From: Moniliella sp. 'wahieum' | Lineage: Eukaryota; Basidiomycota; Moniliellomycetes; Moniliellales; Moniliellaceae | DNA length: 64,000 nt | Reading direction: 5' to 3' | Assembly: GCA_003971905.1 (NCBI GenBank) | Contig: RSEE01000037.1 | Location: 186,001-250,000 of the forward strand | Shown here: in pieces, positions 40,083 through 51,586 of the stretch | How the letters are laid out: every line of letters begins with the position of its first letter | Numbering within the stretch: position 1 is the first letter of the stretch | The notes under the pieces: model-generated | Told to the model about the DNA's origin: nothing | Database searches by the model: none | Seen by the model: the letters and a program-made list of their open reading frames with translations, nothing else | Position numbers and translations under genes: made by a program

Positions 40083-41998
40083 TCAAAGGAGCGTGGGACG
40101 GGTGGACCCACGTAGCCGATAGCGGCGGAGCGGAGGGGGGCAAAAGGTTGAGATCAGGTGGTGGGGCCGGTGGGGCTGAGGGAGCCAAAGGTGCGGAGGG
40201 AACGGAGGGAGCAGAGGAGCAGAGGGAGCAGAGGGAGCAGAGGGAGCAGAGGGAGCAGAAGGAGCAGAGGGAGCAGAGGGAGCAGAGGAGCAGGGGAGCA
40301 GAGGGGAGAGGGGAGCAGAGGGAGCAGAGGGAGCAGAGGGAGCAGAGGGAGCAGAGGGAGCCGAGGGAGCAGAGGGGGAGGAAAGATCCAGAGCCCAAGG
40401 AGGCTCGGGCGGTCCAGGAGGCCCTGGGCGCAAGGAGCCGAAGGCACCCAATCCAGCGCCTCGGACGGCAAGTGGGGCGGGGCACTGGGCGCAGACCAAA
40501 GACAAGCCAACCGAGTCTTCTCATCCTCTTCCCTCCTGGGGGCCGGGAAAGCCATGAGGCGCGACGCACCTGGAACCGAAACCGAAACCGAAACCGCTTT
40601 GCCCATGGCATTCATCGAGGAACACGCCCCCCAGTATCCCTCCCAGTATCCCCCGAGCATCCCCCGAGCATACATCCGCACGCGACACAGCCAGTTCGAA
40701 CCCATCTGCATCGGGCAGCGCGGGCGCACTGGCAGCCACCAGTGCTTCCTCCCCATCCGCCTCGCCCTCGCCCAAACCCAAGCCCTCAGCCCCGGTCCCA
40801 GCCGCGAGGGGGGGATGGGGACGCCAAGGTGCGCAGCTGGGCCAAGCGGGTTTTCTCATCGGTTGCCTCGTGGGCTGTGTGGGGCGAGGGCGGGGAAAGA
40901 GGAGGTGGGATGGAACAAGGCTGTGGTAGCGTACCCGTTCGCATCCGCCATTTCTCCAGCCCCATTCCCGCTTCCATCCCCATTCCGCTCTCATTCCCGC
41001 TGCCGCGACTGCTGCCGCTGCCGCTGCCGCTGCCGCTGCCGAACCCGGCTCTGGATGCGGCAGTACTATCCCCCTGACCGGCGCCTACGCTGGTGGACAA
41101 CGCGGGGGGAGGCGGTATGTAGGCTGGCGGGGAGAGGTCGGGTGCATCCTCGGGATAGGGTTCGCCTGTCGGCAGGACCGGCTGGTGAGCATACGCACGT
41201 ACCCGCTCCCATTCTTGTAGCTGGGCTTTCAGTAGGCGGATTTGGCGGGCAATGTAGCGCTGGGCCAAGGCTCGGTCGTGCGGCGTGAGCGCGCGGTCGT
41301 CGGAGAGGGACTGGGGTTGGGGTTGGGGTTGGGATGGGGGTGGGGAGGGAGGAGAGTGCGGGTGGGGGTGGGAGTGGGAGTGGGCGATGGGGGGAGGGAA
41401 GCAGAGGGCGGAGCGAGGGGCGGGGAGGAGACGAAGGAGTTTGTGGCCGAGGAGGAGACGGAGGAAGAGGAGGAGCAGGTGGAGCAGAAGGAAGCAGTGC
41501 GGGAGCTGGAGCTGGCGCGTGGTTTTCGCTGGCGCAGGTGCGTGTCGTTGGAGGGGGAGGCGGTAGGGCGGAGCCAGCGCCGGAGGGTGGTCCAGGCAGA
41601 CGAGGCAGGCTGGTTGTGGAGCTGCTGCTGGCCTGGGCGCGCTGGAGGCGGGTGCGGAGGATACGTTCGACGGCTTCCTCCTCGGTCTCGCCGGCGTTGA
41701 GGTCCCAGCGGCGGTCGTGCATGGTGACGAAGCCGCCGATGAAGAGGACGATGAAGAGGGCGAGGAAGATGGAGACGATGAGGATGGCTTTGCGCTCGAA
41801 CCACACGCTGCGGCCGGGCGGGTCCCAGTCGGAGGGGACGGCGGTGTAGGGGTAGATGCGTGTGGCGGTGGCGGTGGCGGTGGCGGACACGAGGAGGGTG
41901 CGGGTGGGAGAGACGGGTGCGGGGTGCGGGTGGGGTGCGGGGAGGGCGCGGACGGTGGCGATGGGCGCCAGCAGCGCGCCGAGGGCGGCGGCGAGCAT
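40083..41998 (-). CDS. Single-pass membrane protein with long disordered cytosolic tail
   Basis: Minus-strand ATG 41998 begins MLAAALGALLAPIATVRALP, a signal peptide. A short Thr/Ala/Pro lumenal part follows, then 'SVWFERKAILIVSIFLALF' continuing 'IVLFIGGFVTMHDRRWDL', one TM helix with basic flank. 'EEEAVERILRTRLQRAQ' comes next, then a Pro/Ser-rich tail containing a second ordered piece 'HDRALAQRYIARQIRLLKAQ' and a Pro-rich 'PPAYIPPPPAL'. The ordered parts (TM helix and 'LAQRYIARQI' helix) look like a basidiomycete-type orphan family with no function I can name. The 3' end is uncertain: the frame changes several times and may end near 41066, near 40523, or run through the 9-bp repeat to 40083. 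It is divergent from the FHA gene. Confidence 0.55.
40199..40385. repeat. 9-bp tandem repeat 'gagggagca'
   Basis: About 18-20 copies occur with a few degenerate or short units. On the minus strand one frame reads (Ser-Ala-Pro)n and another (Leu-Leu-Pro)n. The + strand is purine-only apart from the C in each unit. Confidence 0.9.
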
Positions 41999-42155
41999 GG
42001 GCGGGGGCGGCGTGGGTCGGGGCGTGGGTATGGCCAGGACAGACAGACAGGCAGACAGACTGGTGGTGTGGGGGGCGAGGCGGCGAGCGCATCGCCCAGC
42101 GCCGAGCGGCGGATGGCTTACGTACGGATGCCACCTGGCGTGGCGCAGCAGCGCC

Positions 42156-42173
42156 AACCCTAGGCCAACCCTA
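42156..42173. promoter_or_regulatory. Two AACCCTA motifs in the divergent promoter of the membrane protein and FHA gene
   Basis: AACCCTA occurs at 42156-42162 and 42167-42173, eleven bases apart and on the same face of the helix. They lie 112-130 bp upstream of the FHA ATG and about 160-175 bp from the other gene's ATG. They match the telobox core also seen before RACK1 and the MIT gene. Confidence 0.5.
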
Positions 42174-42284
42174 GGCGCACCAGCCCTGCGATCGGCAGGG
42201 CGCACTGGTTGAACGTTCAACTTGGCCCCTGGCAGGCGCGGGGAGCCCGAGGGAACGCTGCTCTGCCTCAGACCCACCACCGCC

Positions 42285-44672
42285 ATGTCTGCTGCTGCTG
42301 CTGCGCCCCCGGGCCTCCCCGCCGACCCGCCGCCATCCAGCCGCCGTCGCCCCCGCCCCCCGCCCCGCCACCACCACCACCAGCACCACCGCCACCACCA
42401 CCACCATCTCCGCTCCGGCACCGGCCCTGCTTGCCCCGCCCGCCCCGCCCGCCCCCGCTGCTCCCGACCCCGCTCCCCCCCCTCCCACGAGCCGGCCCCC
42501 ACCCCCCCCGCCCCCGCCCCCGCCCCGTCCCCCCGCGCCCCCCGCCGGCCCTGTGGCTGCGCTCGCTGCTCCCCTCCCCGACCCTGCCCCTGCCCCGATC
42601 CCCACCCCCACCCCGATCCCGCCCCCGCCGCTGGCCCAGCCCCGATCCCCCCCCCGATCCAGCCGCAGCCGCTCCCCTTGCCTCGTCCGGCGGCACCGAG
42701 GGTCTGGTCTACCCCGCCCTGCACCTCTACCCTGTCAACGATACCTTTGCCCCAAGCAGATCTACCTCGGTGGCGGTGTGCGCGTGCGCATTGGCCGCCA
42801 GACCAATGCCAAGACGGTGCCGCTGCCGCAGAATGGGTTTTTCGACTCAAAGGTGCTGTCGCGCATGCATGCCGAGGTATGGTACGACGAGGGCGTGTGG
42901 ATCAAAGATGTCAAGTCCTCCAACGGCACCTTTATCAATGGCGAGCGTCTGTCGGGCGAGGCGGTGGAATCTGACCCCTGGCCCCTGCGCACCGACGACC
43001 TCGTCGAATTCGGCATTGACATTGCCGGCGAAGACGGCAAGACGATCTTGCACCACAAGGTCGCCACACGAGTGTACGTGGTGCGCACGCTCGAGGAAGC
43101 ACGGCACTGGCGTACCGACTTTGCCCGGCTCTACCATGGCGGTACACCAGGTACCTTGGGCCAGTCGGGCGCACGTGGTCTCGGTCCCACCGCCGAGGCC
43201 GCCGGCTTGATCCGTCGCCGCGGGTACGAGCGTGGCTACCTTTCGCTAGACCAGCTGCTGACGCGTCTGCAAGAGGAACTCGTTACCTCGCGTCAGACGG
43301 GGGCTGAGCTGCGCCAAACCGCAGGCGACGTCGCTGCGCTACACCGGTCCCTTGGGCCCGACGCACATGCACACGCACACGACCACGACCACGACCACGA
43401 CTCTCCGCCGCCCGAGGCACGCGCGTACCAGCACCTGGTCCCGTCCGACTCGGCTGGTTCTGCCTCCTGGTCCGCGCCCTCGGAACCACAAAAGGACGAA
43501 CCGACTCTGGCAGATGCGTTGGCGCGCATCCGCGCGTTGGAGACCCAGAATGCGCAGCTGCAAAGAGAGATGGACAAGTGGCGTGGAGGTGCGCCGCTTG
43601 TCGCTGGATCGCTCGATGCACACACCGCGTACCCGACCGCAGCACAAGCACAAGCACAAGCACAAGCGCACGCGCACGCGGCCAGCCAACCCACCGAGGA
43701 AGAACAAGACGATGACGATGCCCGCTCTGTGGCTGGCACGATCGTTCCGGACGACGAGGTGGGTGCTCCTGGTCCGACTTCATCCGGGCCGGAACCTGAT
43801 GGCGTACCGGAACCAGACGCGTACGTGCCTTGCCTTCCGACCTGCACGCATTGACCCTCGACACGCACGAGGGCCCCCTAGCCCCTCCGGATGAGCCACG
43901 GGGCAGGCCATGGACGTGGCGGCTGAACTGGCCGCGATACGGGACACGTTGTTGCTCCTCCCGCAGCTGCGGGGGGAAGTGGAATCGTTGCGGAGCGAAG
44001 TGGCGCGTCTGAACAGCTTGTTGCCCCCGTCCACCGTGACTGGGACTGGGACCGCAACACTGCAACTGCAACCGGGACCGAGTCGACTTATTCCCCCGCG
44101 CCTCTCACCACGCTCAACGGTAGTTATACTTCCAACCCACGCGACGCACGCGAGCCACACACTTCGCGCGACGCGCACGACACGCACGGGGCCCAAGGGA
44201 CGTTGTCGTTGTCCTCGGCAGGGAACGAACGGGTAGGTCCCCCCCCCTGCCTGAGCTCCCCTCAGGCTCTGGGCCGGGGGGGGCTATCTCGCCTTCGTCT
44301 CTCACCATGTCTGTCCTAGTCTCCGCGCACCGCCGACGCCCACGTCGGAACGTCGACGACGCAAACGCACCTCGCTCTCGGAGCGCACTTTGCTTGACCG
44401 ATCCGACCGTTCCGACCGTGCCGTGGACGAGGGGACCGTACAGGAGACCGAGGAGACCGAGGAGACCGTACAGGGGATCGTGTAGGGGACCGAGGGGAGC
44501 GGGGGAACGGACGGACGCGGACGCTTGGCCGCGCTTGGCGCCACTGAGTTTATGGGACACCCTTGCGCTGCCGCCTGGCGAACGGGTGGCCGGCGTGCTG
44601 CTGCTGACGCTGGGCGTGGCGGTGGCCGCGTGGCTGCTCACGCGAAAAGAGGTCCGCGAGTGGATCCGCTAG
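42285..44672 (+). CDS. Tail-anchored FHA-domain protein (Far10/Vps64/SLMAP type)
   Basis: ATG 42285 (MSAAAAAPPGLPADPPPSS) opens an extremely Pro/Arg/His-rich stretch of about 140 residues. The FHA domain follows: 'LHLYPVNDTFAPKQIYLG', 'VRIGRQTNAKTVPLPQNGFF', 'SKVLSRMHAEVWY', 'VWIKDVKSSNGTFINGERL' and 'LRTDDLVEFGIDI'. The phosphothreonine-binding Arg (GRQ), Ser (LSR.H) and Asn (SSNGTFIN) are present. Then come helical and coiled-coil segments ('DALARIRALETQNAQLQREM', 'VAAELAAIRDTLLLLPQLRG'). A C-terminal TM helix 'RVAGVLLLTLGVAVAAWLL' and a short basic end 'TRKEVREWIR' finish it. FHA plus coiled coil plus tail anchor is the layout of the STRIPAK/FAR-complex subunit on the nuclear envelope/ER. 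Slips lie near 42770, 43830 and 44240. Confidence 0.88.
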
Positions 44673-45900
44673 GCTCAGGGTCGAGAGGTGCAGGCTCAAG
44701 GTGCAGGTGCTGATGCGGGCGCGGGCCGTGCGAATCCCCCTTTCCCTTTTCCATGGCATGGTCGGTAGACGACACAATCAATGATCCAGGATCCAACGAA
44801 CTGCCCCGACCGGCGTACCGACCGGCGCACCGACGGACCAGATGCGTGGAAGAACGTAGCTTTCAGAGCGAGACAGTATGGTGGTGGTGGTACATGTTAC
44901 ATGTTATGTGGGCCGGGGGGGATACTGCGATGGGTTGGAGCTAGGGATGTTTATGCTTATGCCTAGTAGCGTAACTCTTAAAGCGTTACCTGAGGCCTAC
45001 GGCTTAAGCTGACGCGCTAGGCGTCGTGTGTGGGCCCTCTGTGCTGGCTGGCGCTTGACCCCGGTCCCAACAAGCCTCCTACGGCGATCTACATGACCCA
45101 ACGGAGACCATCCAGATACGACAGATCAAGATCAAATTGATCGTCTTGATCGTCTGTGGCTTCCCCCTGGTTGGATCATGTATCGATCTTGGATTGGGCC
45201 CCACTGGCCGTCCTCTCCTCCTCCCCTCGACCACTACACGGACCCGGATCGCCACAGACAACTACTACCGATCCAAACCGAAGGCAGCTCATCATGCATC
45301 AACTTCACTTCGTCGTTCCCCCTGCCAGTTGTAGCCGTGAGACGTTAGAGGCCTAAGGAGGCCGAGGCACAGGAGACAGGATTGAAGCGTTGCGCGGTGC
45401 CAGTCAACACGTGTGATCACACCTGCTCTGCGCTGTGTGGACGGTGGGGTGCAAAAGCTGGAAGAAGATCCCGAGCTGTCCCACCTGGTCCTTGTTCCAG
45501 CCCCGGGGCCAGGGAGAATGGAAAGGGGGCCGAATGAGTACTGAGTGTCCTTCGCCTGAGCCTCAGGACCTCATTCCCTCAGTGTTCTCGGCAGGATTGT
45601 CAGAGTCCCAAGCACTTGTTCCCAGCCATTCTTCGCACCGCAACGTGGCGCGGGGCTGACGTGGACGGGATCACGTGATGCATGGTGCCCACAGCCTCCC
45701 CCGACTGCCCCCCAGCACAACGTCACGTGCCATCGATCAGACAGACACTCTCATCGATGGTCTCATCGGTTGCATCCCATCCCACGGGAGTGTCCGCTTG
45801 CAGCTTGCAGCTTGACGCTTCTGTCTGAAGTTCAGTCGACAGTTGGCCGTCAACGTTGACCTTGACCTTGACCTCTGACCGGTGTGTGTTTGACTGCACC
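44673..45900. other. Intergenic region upstream of ribokinase; no clear gene
   Basis: The stretch 44950-45020 has a 'gcgtaactcttaaagcgttacc' imperfect palindrome and 'ggcctacggcttaagc'. ATCACGTGAT lies at about 45669-45678. 'cttgcagcttgcagcttgacg' lies near 45796, echoing 37384. Three copies of 'gaccttgacctt' lie just before the ribokinase ATG. The ORFs here show no family features. Confidence 0.45.
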
Positions 45901-47072
45901 ATGCCCGCCTCGGTCCTGGTGCGCAGCTCGCTCAACATTGATGAGATTGTGCGTGTCCCGCACATTGTCCGCCCGGGCGAGACGTTGGCCTCGACCACGT
46001 CCCAGCGGCTCATTGGTGGCAAGGGCGCCAACATTGCCGTTGCCGCCGCGCGGGGGTTGGGACTCGACGCATCCACCACGACCACCACGGGCAATACGAG
46101 TCCACGGGCAACGAACGTGGGGATGCAGTGTACCTAGCTGGGTGCATTGGACCTGATGGGGCATGGATTTGCCCGAGCTGAGCCAGCGCGGGGTGACGAC
46201 CGACCTGGTTCGTACCACCCGGATACGTTTACCGGCACGGCGTTTATCCAGGTGACGCCCGAGGGGGAGAACTCGATTGTGTTACGGCAAGGAGCCAATT
46301 TTGCCGTGGACGATACGCTGGATACGCCCTCTAAACTGTACGAGCAAGTGCGCCAGAGCTCCGGTGCCCTCCTACCGTCTTGCTCCTCCACAACGAAATT
46401 CCCCTGCCCGTCACGCAGGGGTACCTTTCCCACGGAGAAAGGGACGGCAAGGGTCAAGCCGATAGGGATGGAACCAAGATCGAGCACGACCGGTGGTGCT
46501 GTGGAACCCTTCGCCCATGCCGGGGGCAGGGGTACGTGAGACCAACTGGGCCGGAGTGGACGTACTGGTGATCAACGAGGGCGAGGCAGGGGACCTACTA
46601 CAAGCGCTTGGGAAACTGTGCCTGCAGCCGGGGCGGAAGGAGAGGCGTTGGCCACGCTACGTGCTACGCGGCAGTTCGGTCAAGTGCCATGGATCGTATT
46701 GACGCGCGGCAGTCGGGGGTGGTAGCGAGTCTTCTTGTACCGTCCGCCCCGACCGCCACGACCGCCACGACCGCCGCGACCGAAGCGAGTGCCACCCGAC
46801 CGAAATCGATCTTACTTTCAGTCGAGGCGGCGCGCGTGCAGCGTGTTCTCGACACCACCGGAGCAGGGGACACGTTTACGGGTTACTTGGCTGCGGCTAT
46901 TGCTCGTGCGGGCGGGCTGGAGGGGTTGACAACGCGACCAAGCTAAGGCCACACACGCGTTGGCGTTTGCTTCGCTGGCTGCGGCCATGGCTGTGGAACA
47001 GCCCGGGGCGATGGCTAGCATCCCTTCTACGCCGACGTGCTCGCGCGCTGGGACCAGCGGCTTAAGGCCTAA
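45901..47072 (+). CDS. RBKS: Ribokinase (PfkB family)
   Basis: This enzyme phosphorylates D-ribose at O5 with ATP, feeding ribose into nucleotide and pentose-phosphate metabolism in the cytosol. ATG 45901 (MPASVLVRSSLNIDEIVRVP). The sugar-binding motif 'RLIGGKGANIAVAAARGL' is PfkB signature 1. 'VYLAGCIGPDGA', 'TGTAFIQVTPEGENSIVLRQ', 'VTVLLLHNEIP', 'VLVINEGEAGDLL' and 'WIVLTRGSRG' follow. Signature 2, 'VLDTTGAGDTFTGYLAAAIA', holds the anion hole and catalytic Asp (GAGD). The end '..FYADVLARWDQRLKA' stops at TAA 47070-47072. Slips near 46060, 46370, 46490, 46610 and 46940 each need one base. No intron is apparent. Confidence 0.9.
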
Positions 47073-48175
47073 GGCCCAAGGCCTAATGCTTAGCCCCCTA
47101 CGACCTGCGATCCTCAACGGCGTACTGCCCCCGCGCGCGTTTTGGGTCTCTGAGGTGATGCATGATCATGGTAGCCAATGCATTGATTGAATTGCGTGAC
47201 TGCAACCGACGCCTTGGCTCTTCCATCTCTGAATCTGACTCCTGAGGCTCAGACGAGCCTCCACACTGGGACTGCGATCTGAGATTGTCGATTGGAGAGC
47301 CGGCGGTGCCGACAGAGTAAGGCATCGCAGATCTCCGGGCCTCGGAAGAATTTTGTTGCCAGGCGCGAGTTGACATGGAACACCGTGCTCAGCTACCGCT
47401 GCGCTCGCTACCCAACGTCCAGGGGCCGTCGCTTACCGGTTACCTCGGCCCCACAATAGATTGACCATGTGACCACGTGAACACTTGACCTGAAGGTTGA
47501 CGACGTTGACGTTGACGGGTGACGGGTGACGGGTGACGTAAGGTGTGCCGCTCTAACCCGGTACCCCGGTCGTAGCCGCGGGTTGCCTTGGCGCGATGGA
47601 CGTTGGGTGCCCAGTACGTCCAGTACGCCGCACACCGCACGCCGCACGCGCCATGCCCCCGTGTAGGTTGCTGCGGTTGAAAACAGGTGACATGGCGACA
47701 AGATCACTTGGTAACTAGTGAGTAGTACTACTCGAGTCATGCGCTGATGGCTCGGCGACGCCCGGACGGAAAACCCCCTCCAAGACCAACGCGAAATGCA
47801 GCGCCTTTTGCCAGTTGTGGCCTAGTGGGAACCATGTCCATGGGACGTTGGACTTGGGGCATTGGGCATTGGGCACTGGGAGGCGGGCATGGGCACTTGG
47901 ATGCTTGGCGGGAATGTCAAATTTCAAAGTGTAAGGTAGCTCCTCCCAATCCCAACCCTAACCCCCAAATGAAACCCAGAAACCAATCAATTCTTCCCCC
48001 TGGCTGGCTGGGTGGCATGGCACATGGCATCGCCCCCAGGAGGTGGCTCGCTTCGCTGGTGCGGCCGGGGGGTACATCTGCCTTCCCACCTCCTACCGGT
48101 ACTGGTACCTCATTCGGTCCCATGTGCCTTCTCCCCCTCCGTTGCCCGTTGTTCTCTCCTGCTCTGCCGCGTACC
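47073..48175. other. Intergenic region upstream of the M24 peptidase gene
   Basis: Just after the ribokinase stop lies 'ggcctaaggcccaaggcctaatgc' (47067-47090), a decayed palindromic array. The stretch 47495-47540 contains 'gacgttgacgttgacgggtgacgggtgacgggtgacg'. The stretch 47845-47895 contains 'gggcattgggcattgggcactggg'. No coding region is supported. Confidence 0.45.
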
Positions 48176-49536
48176 ATGACCAAGTACCCTGCGAAGGAGC
48201 ACGCGCGTCGTGCCGCTGCGACCTACGCCGAGAGACCGGGGCCCAGCCGACGTTTGCCTTCTACGTGGCGGCGGAGCGTATGCGCCTCCACCCGCACAGC
48301 GACCAGGCCCAGGCCTTCCGCCAACGCCGCTACTTTCTCTGGCTGACCGGCCGACGACTTGGCGGATGCACATGCGGTGTACGACCACGCTCCGATCACT
48401 GGTCCTCTACCTGCCCCCCATCGACGCGGACGATGTCATGTGGAGCGGCATGCCCTCTTGCCGCCCAGGCGCTGGACCAGTACGACGTGGACGAAGTCAA
48501 GTATGCGACGCAGCCAAGGCGGACCTAGCTGCGCTGGGTGCTGTGCATGGGATTGAGCCGGCATCCGACACGTTTGTGGAAGCCGGTACGATCACGGTCG
48601 ACCCTAAGCTGCAGGCGGCGCTGGACGAGGCGCGTGTGATCAAAGATGCGTTCGAATTGGGTCTGCTGAAAGAGGCGGCACGGCGGACGGATACGTGCCA
48701 TTTGGCCGTCATGTCCTCGGTGCCGATCCAGTCGAACGAGCGACACATTCACGCCGAGTTTGTGTACCATGCGATCCGGCAAGGGTCCAAGCAGATGGCC
48801 TACGACCCGATTTGTTGTGCCGGCCCGCACGCCAGCACGCTGCACTGGGTGCGCAACGACGGCGAGATGAAGGGCGAGTTGATCGTGTTGATTGATGCTG
48901 GGTAGAGGTGCGCGGGTACGCAGCGGACGTGACGCGCTGCTACCCCATCTCGGGGGTGTGGTCCAAAGAGGCGCGGGAAGTGTACGATCTAGTGCTCAAG
49001 ATGCAGGAGGAGACCATGCGGCGCGTCAAGCCCGGTGTGGCATGGGAGGACCTGCACCTGCTCGCACACAGGATCTTGATTGACGCACTACTTGCCTGGG
49101 GCGTGTTCAAAAAGAGTTTAGTGCCGACGAGTTATTTGACGCAGGCGCCTCAGCTGCGTTTTACCCGCACGGATTGGGCCACATGCTCGGCCTCGACACC
49201 CACGACGCCGGCCACGCCAACTACGACGACACGGACGTCAAACTGCGCTACCTGCGCATCCGCCGGCGCCTGCAGCAGGGCATGGTCGTCACGGTCGAAC
49301 CAGGATGCTACTTTAGCGACACGCTCATCGACTCGCTCGGCGCACGCAAGTACGTTGACCCGAACGTGCTGGCGCGGTACCTGCCCGTGGGCGGGGTGCG
49401 GATCGAGGACGACGTGCTGGTGACGGCAGACGGGTACGAGTGCTACTCGCACATCACCAAGGACCCCGACGAGATCTCGCGCATCGTCCAGGCGGGGCTG
49501 GCCAAGGGGCGCTCGCACTTCCATGCGCTGGTGTAG
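48176..49536 (+). CDS. Xaa-Pro dipeptidase/aminopeptidase (M24B, creatinase fold)
   Basis: This metallopeptidase releases residues next to proline, using two metal ions in a pita-bread fold. ATG 48176 (MTKYPAKEHARR). The N-terminal creatinase-like domain includes 'PTFAFYVAAERMRLHPHSDQ' and 'FRQRRYF', the usual prolidase 'PQRR.YF' region. The catalytic domain has 'ALDEARVIKDAFELGLLKEA', 'RQGSKQMAYDPICCAGPHAS', 'LHWVRND', 'LIDAG' and 'AADVTRCYPISG' (two metal Asp), 'FYPHGLGHMLGLDTHD' (metal His), 'GMVVTVEPGCYF' and 'GGVRIEDDVLVT' (metal Glu pair). All five ligands are intact. It ends '..FHALV' at 49536. One-base slips occur near 48225, 48345, 48505, 48902 and 49110. Cytosolic prolidase is most likely; a mitochondrial Icp55-type role cannot be excluded. 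Confidence 0.93.
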
Positions 49537-50032
49537 GTGCGTGAGGGGGGGGGGGGGATAGGATGGCCGGCTGGCGGGCTGGCTGGAATGCGATTGTGTT
49601 GCTCGATGGACAGCGATGAGACTCATCCTTGAGAATGAATATTGAGAGCAGAGACCAAGATGTATTTGATGTCACGTGGGGTGGTTGGAGAGGACTGGGA
49701 AGGGGTTACGGCTACGCACAGCGCCAGTGGGATGCACGTGCTCCACCAGGAACACGCCCGCGGCAGGCACAGGGCACGGGGACGGTGCGCAGGGCGGGGG
49801 TGGCACGTGAGAGTGACGTCATGCGGCGGTGTGCACGCAGGCCCGCCGAGGCGATGCCGGCTGGCCGTTTGCAATCACAGCGAAGGTTCCCCCACCCAGG
49901 CACAGCGGCAGCGGACCCACTGGGGATGAATCAGCCATGGCAGCCACCAGCGCAGCGCCTGCAGATGGGATGGGATGGCCACCACAACCACGCGACTCGG
50001 CGCTTCCCACGGCCACCTGTGCTGTGCTCTGC
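49537..50032. promoter_or_regulatory. Upstream region of the PKA catalytic gene, with a CRE palindrome
   Basis: TGACGTCA at 49814-49821 is a full cAMP-response/ATF palindrome about 215 bp before the PKA ATG. A poly-G run near 49546-49557 follows the peptidase stop. No additional gene is seen. Confidence 0.5.
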
Positions 50033-51291
50033 CATGCCGCCGTCCCCGCCGTCCGCCCAAGTCCCAGCCTCGGTCCCCACCGCGCCCGCCGCCCCGCCCG
50101 CCCCGCCGCCGCTGCCGCCGCTTGCCCCGCTCCCGCCCCTCCCCTCCGCCCCCGCCCCACCGTCCCCAGCACCCCTGCCCCCTCCGCCTCCACACCGACT
50201 GCGACTGCGGCTGCCACCCACTGCCCCTGCCCCTGCCCCTGCCCCTGCCCCTACCACTACCACTACCGCCCCCACCACCCACCGCCGCTCCGCGCCCCGT
50301 CCACCCGCAGCCCGTGCGCAAGCTCAGTGGCCGCTACACCCTCTCGGACTTTACCATCCAAAAGACGCTGGGTACCGGCTCGTTTGGGCGCGTGCACCTC
50401 GTGCGTTCGCGGCACAATGGGGCCGTACGCGATCAAGGTGCTGCGCAAGGAAAAGTAGTGCGGATGAAGCAAGTGGAGCATACCAATTCGGAGCGTGCTG
50501 TGCTGGCTGCGGTACGCCATCCCTTCCTCGTCAACTTGTGGGGCACAATGCAAGACCCCACCTTTCTCTACATGGTCATGGACTTTGTCCCTGGTGGCGA
50601 GCTGTTTTCGGCTGCTGCGCAAGAGCCAGCGTTTCCCGCACCCAGTCGCCAAGTTCTATGCTGCCGAGGTGGCTCTGGCGCTGGACTACCTCATTCCAAT
50701 GGGTTTATCTACCGCGACCTCAAGCCGGAGAATATCCTGATTGCCGCCGATGGCCATCTCAAGTTGACCGACTTTGGGTTTGCCAAGTACGTGCCGGACG
50801 TGACGTGGACGCTGTGTGGCACGCCAGACTACCTCGCGCCAGAGGTGGTGTCGTCCAAGCCGTACAACAAGGCAGTGGACTGGTGGGCACTGGGTGTGCT
50901 GCTGTACGAAATGTTAGCGGGTCATCCACCGTTTTTCACCGACGACGGCAACCCAATCAAGTTGTACGAGAAGATCGTCGCGTGCAAAGTACGCTACCCG
51001 CCGTTTTTCGAGACGGGGGTAAAAGATTTACTCAAGAACCTGTTGACGCCCGATCGGACCAAACGCTACGGCACCCTAGCCCGCGGCGCGGGCGACATTT
51101 TCGGCCACCTCTGGTTCGCCGAGGTCGACTGGCAAAAGCTCGCCCGGAGAGAAATTCACGCTCCTTACATCCCGGCCATTGGATTGGACGGCGATGGAAG
51201 CCAGTACGAACGTTACGACGAAGTGGACGTTGGCGAATACAACCGCCCCGACCGACCCGACCCGTATGGGTACCTCTTCCCCGACTTTTAA
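50033..51291 (+). CDS. cAMP-dependent protein kinase catalytic subunit
   Basis: This AGC-family Ser/Thr kinase is released by cAMP from its regulatory subunit and controls growth, morphology and stress responses. The start is either ATG 50033 ([11 protein letters not shown]) or an upstream ATG such as 49939. The N-terminal 90 or so residues are Pro/Ala/Thr-rich. The kinase domain begins '[20 protein letters not shown]', with P-loop 'GTGSFGRV', '[19 protein letters not shown]', 'HPFLVNLWG', '[18 protein letters not shown]', '[13 protein letters not shown]', '[20 protein letters not shown]', '[10 protein letters not shown]' and '[19 protein letters not shown]'. The C-terminal AGC tail has '[20 protein letters not shown]' and ends with the hydrophobic motif 'LFPDF' at TAA 51289-51291. 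It carries Thr in the activation loop '[10 protein letters not shown]'. Slips lie near 50425, 50625 and 50700. Confidence 0.96.
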
Positions 51292-51586
51292 CTTTCCTTT
51301 TCCTTTCCTCCTCCTGCCTGCCTGCCTGTGCATGCACGACCTACCCCCCCCCCCCACCACCACTCCTTGCCGCCGCGCCCCTGTCGATCTATTTGCTTTC
51401 CTTTCCTTGACCCTCTTTGCTCACCTCGCGCGTTGGAGCGTCTCCTCTCCCATCCCGTCCCTTTCCTTTCTTTTCCCTTTCCCTTTCCCTTTCCCTTGTC
51501 CCCTTGCCCTTTCCTCTGTTAGCTTCGGGGATGCTACTTGCTCCTGGTATCGATCCCGATCCTGATCCTGATCCTTCCCTGTTGCA
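51292..51586. other. Tail-to-tail 3' region, pyrimidine-rich
   Basis: The + strand is dominated by CCTTTTCC/CTTTCC units (51292-51500), plus a 'gatcccgatcctgatcctgatcc' microrepeat at 51552-51574. It is probably overlapping 3' UTRs of the PKA gene and the reductase gene. Confidence 0.45.

Noticed and set aside
41066-42850. A 594-codon minus-strand open frame through the FHA gene start
   Set aside because: The upstream two-thirds is Gly/Arg-rich antisense of the Pro-rich FHA N-terminus. Only the part from Met 41998 has a signal peptide and TM helix.
49629-51410. A 593-codon + strand open frame across the PKA gene
   Set aside because: It is out of frame with the kinase motifs for most of its length; the kinase frame is clear from conserved residues.
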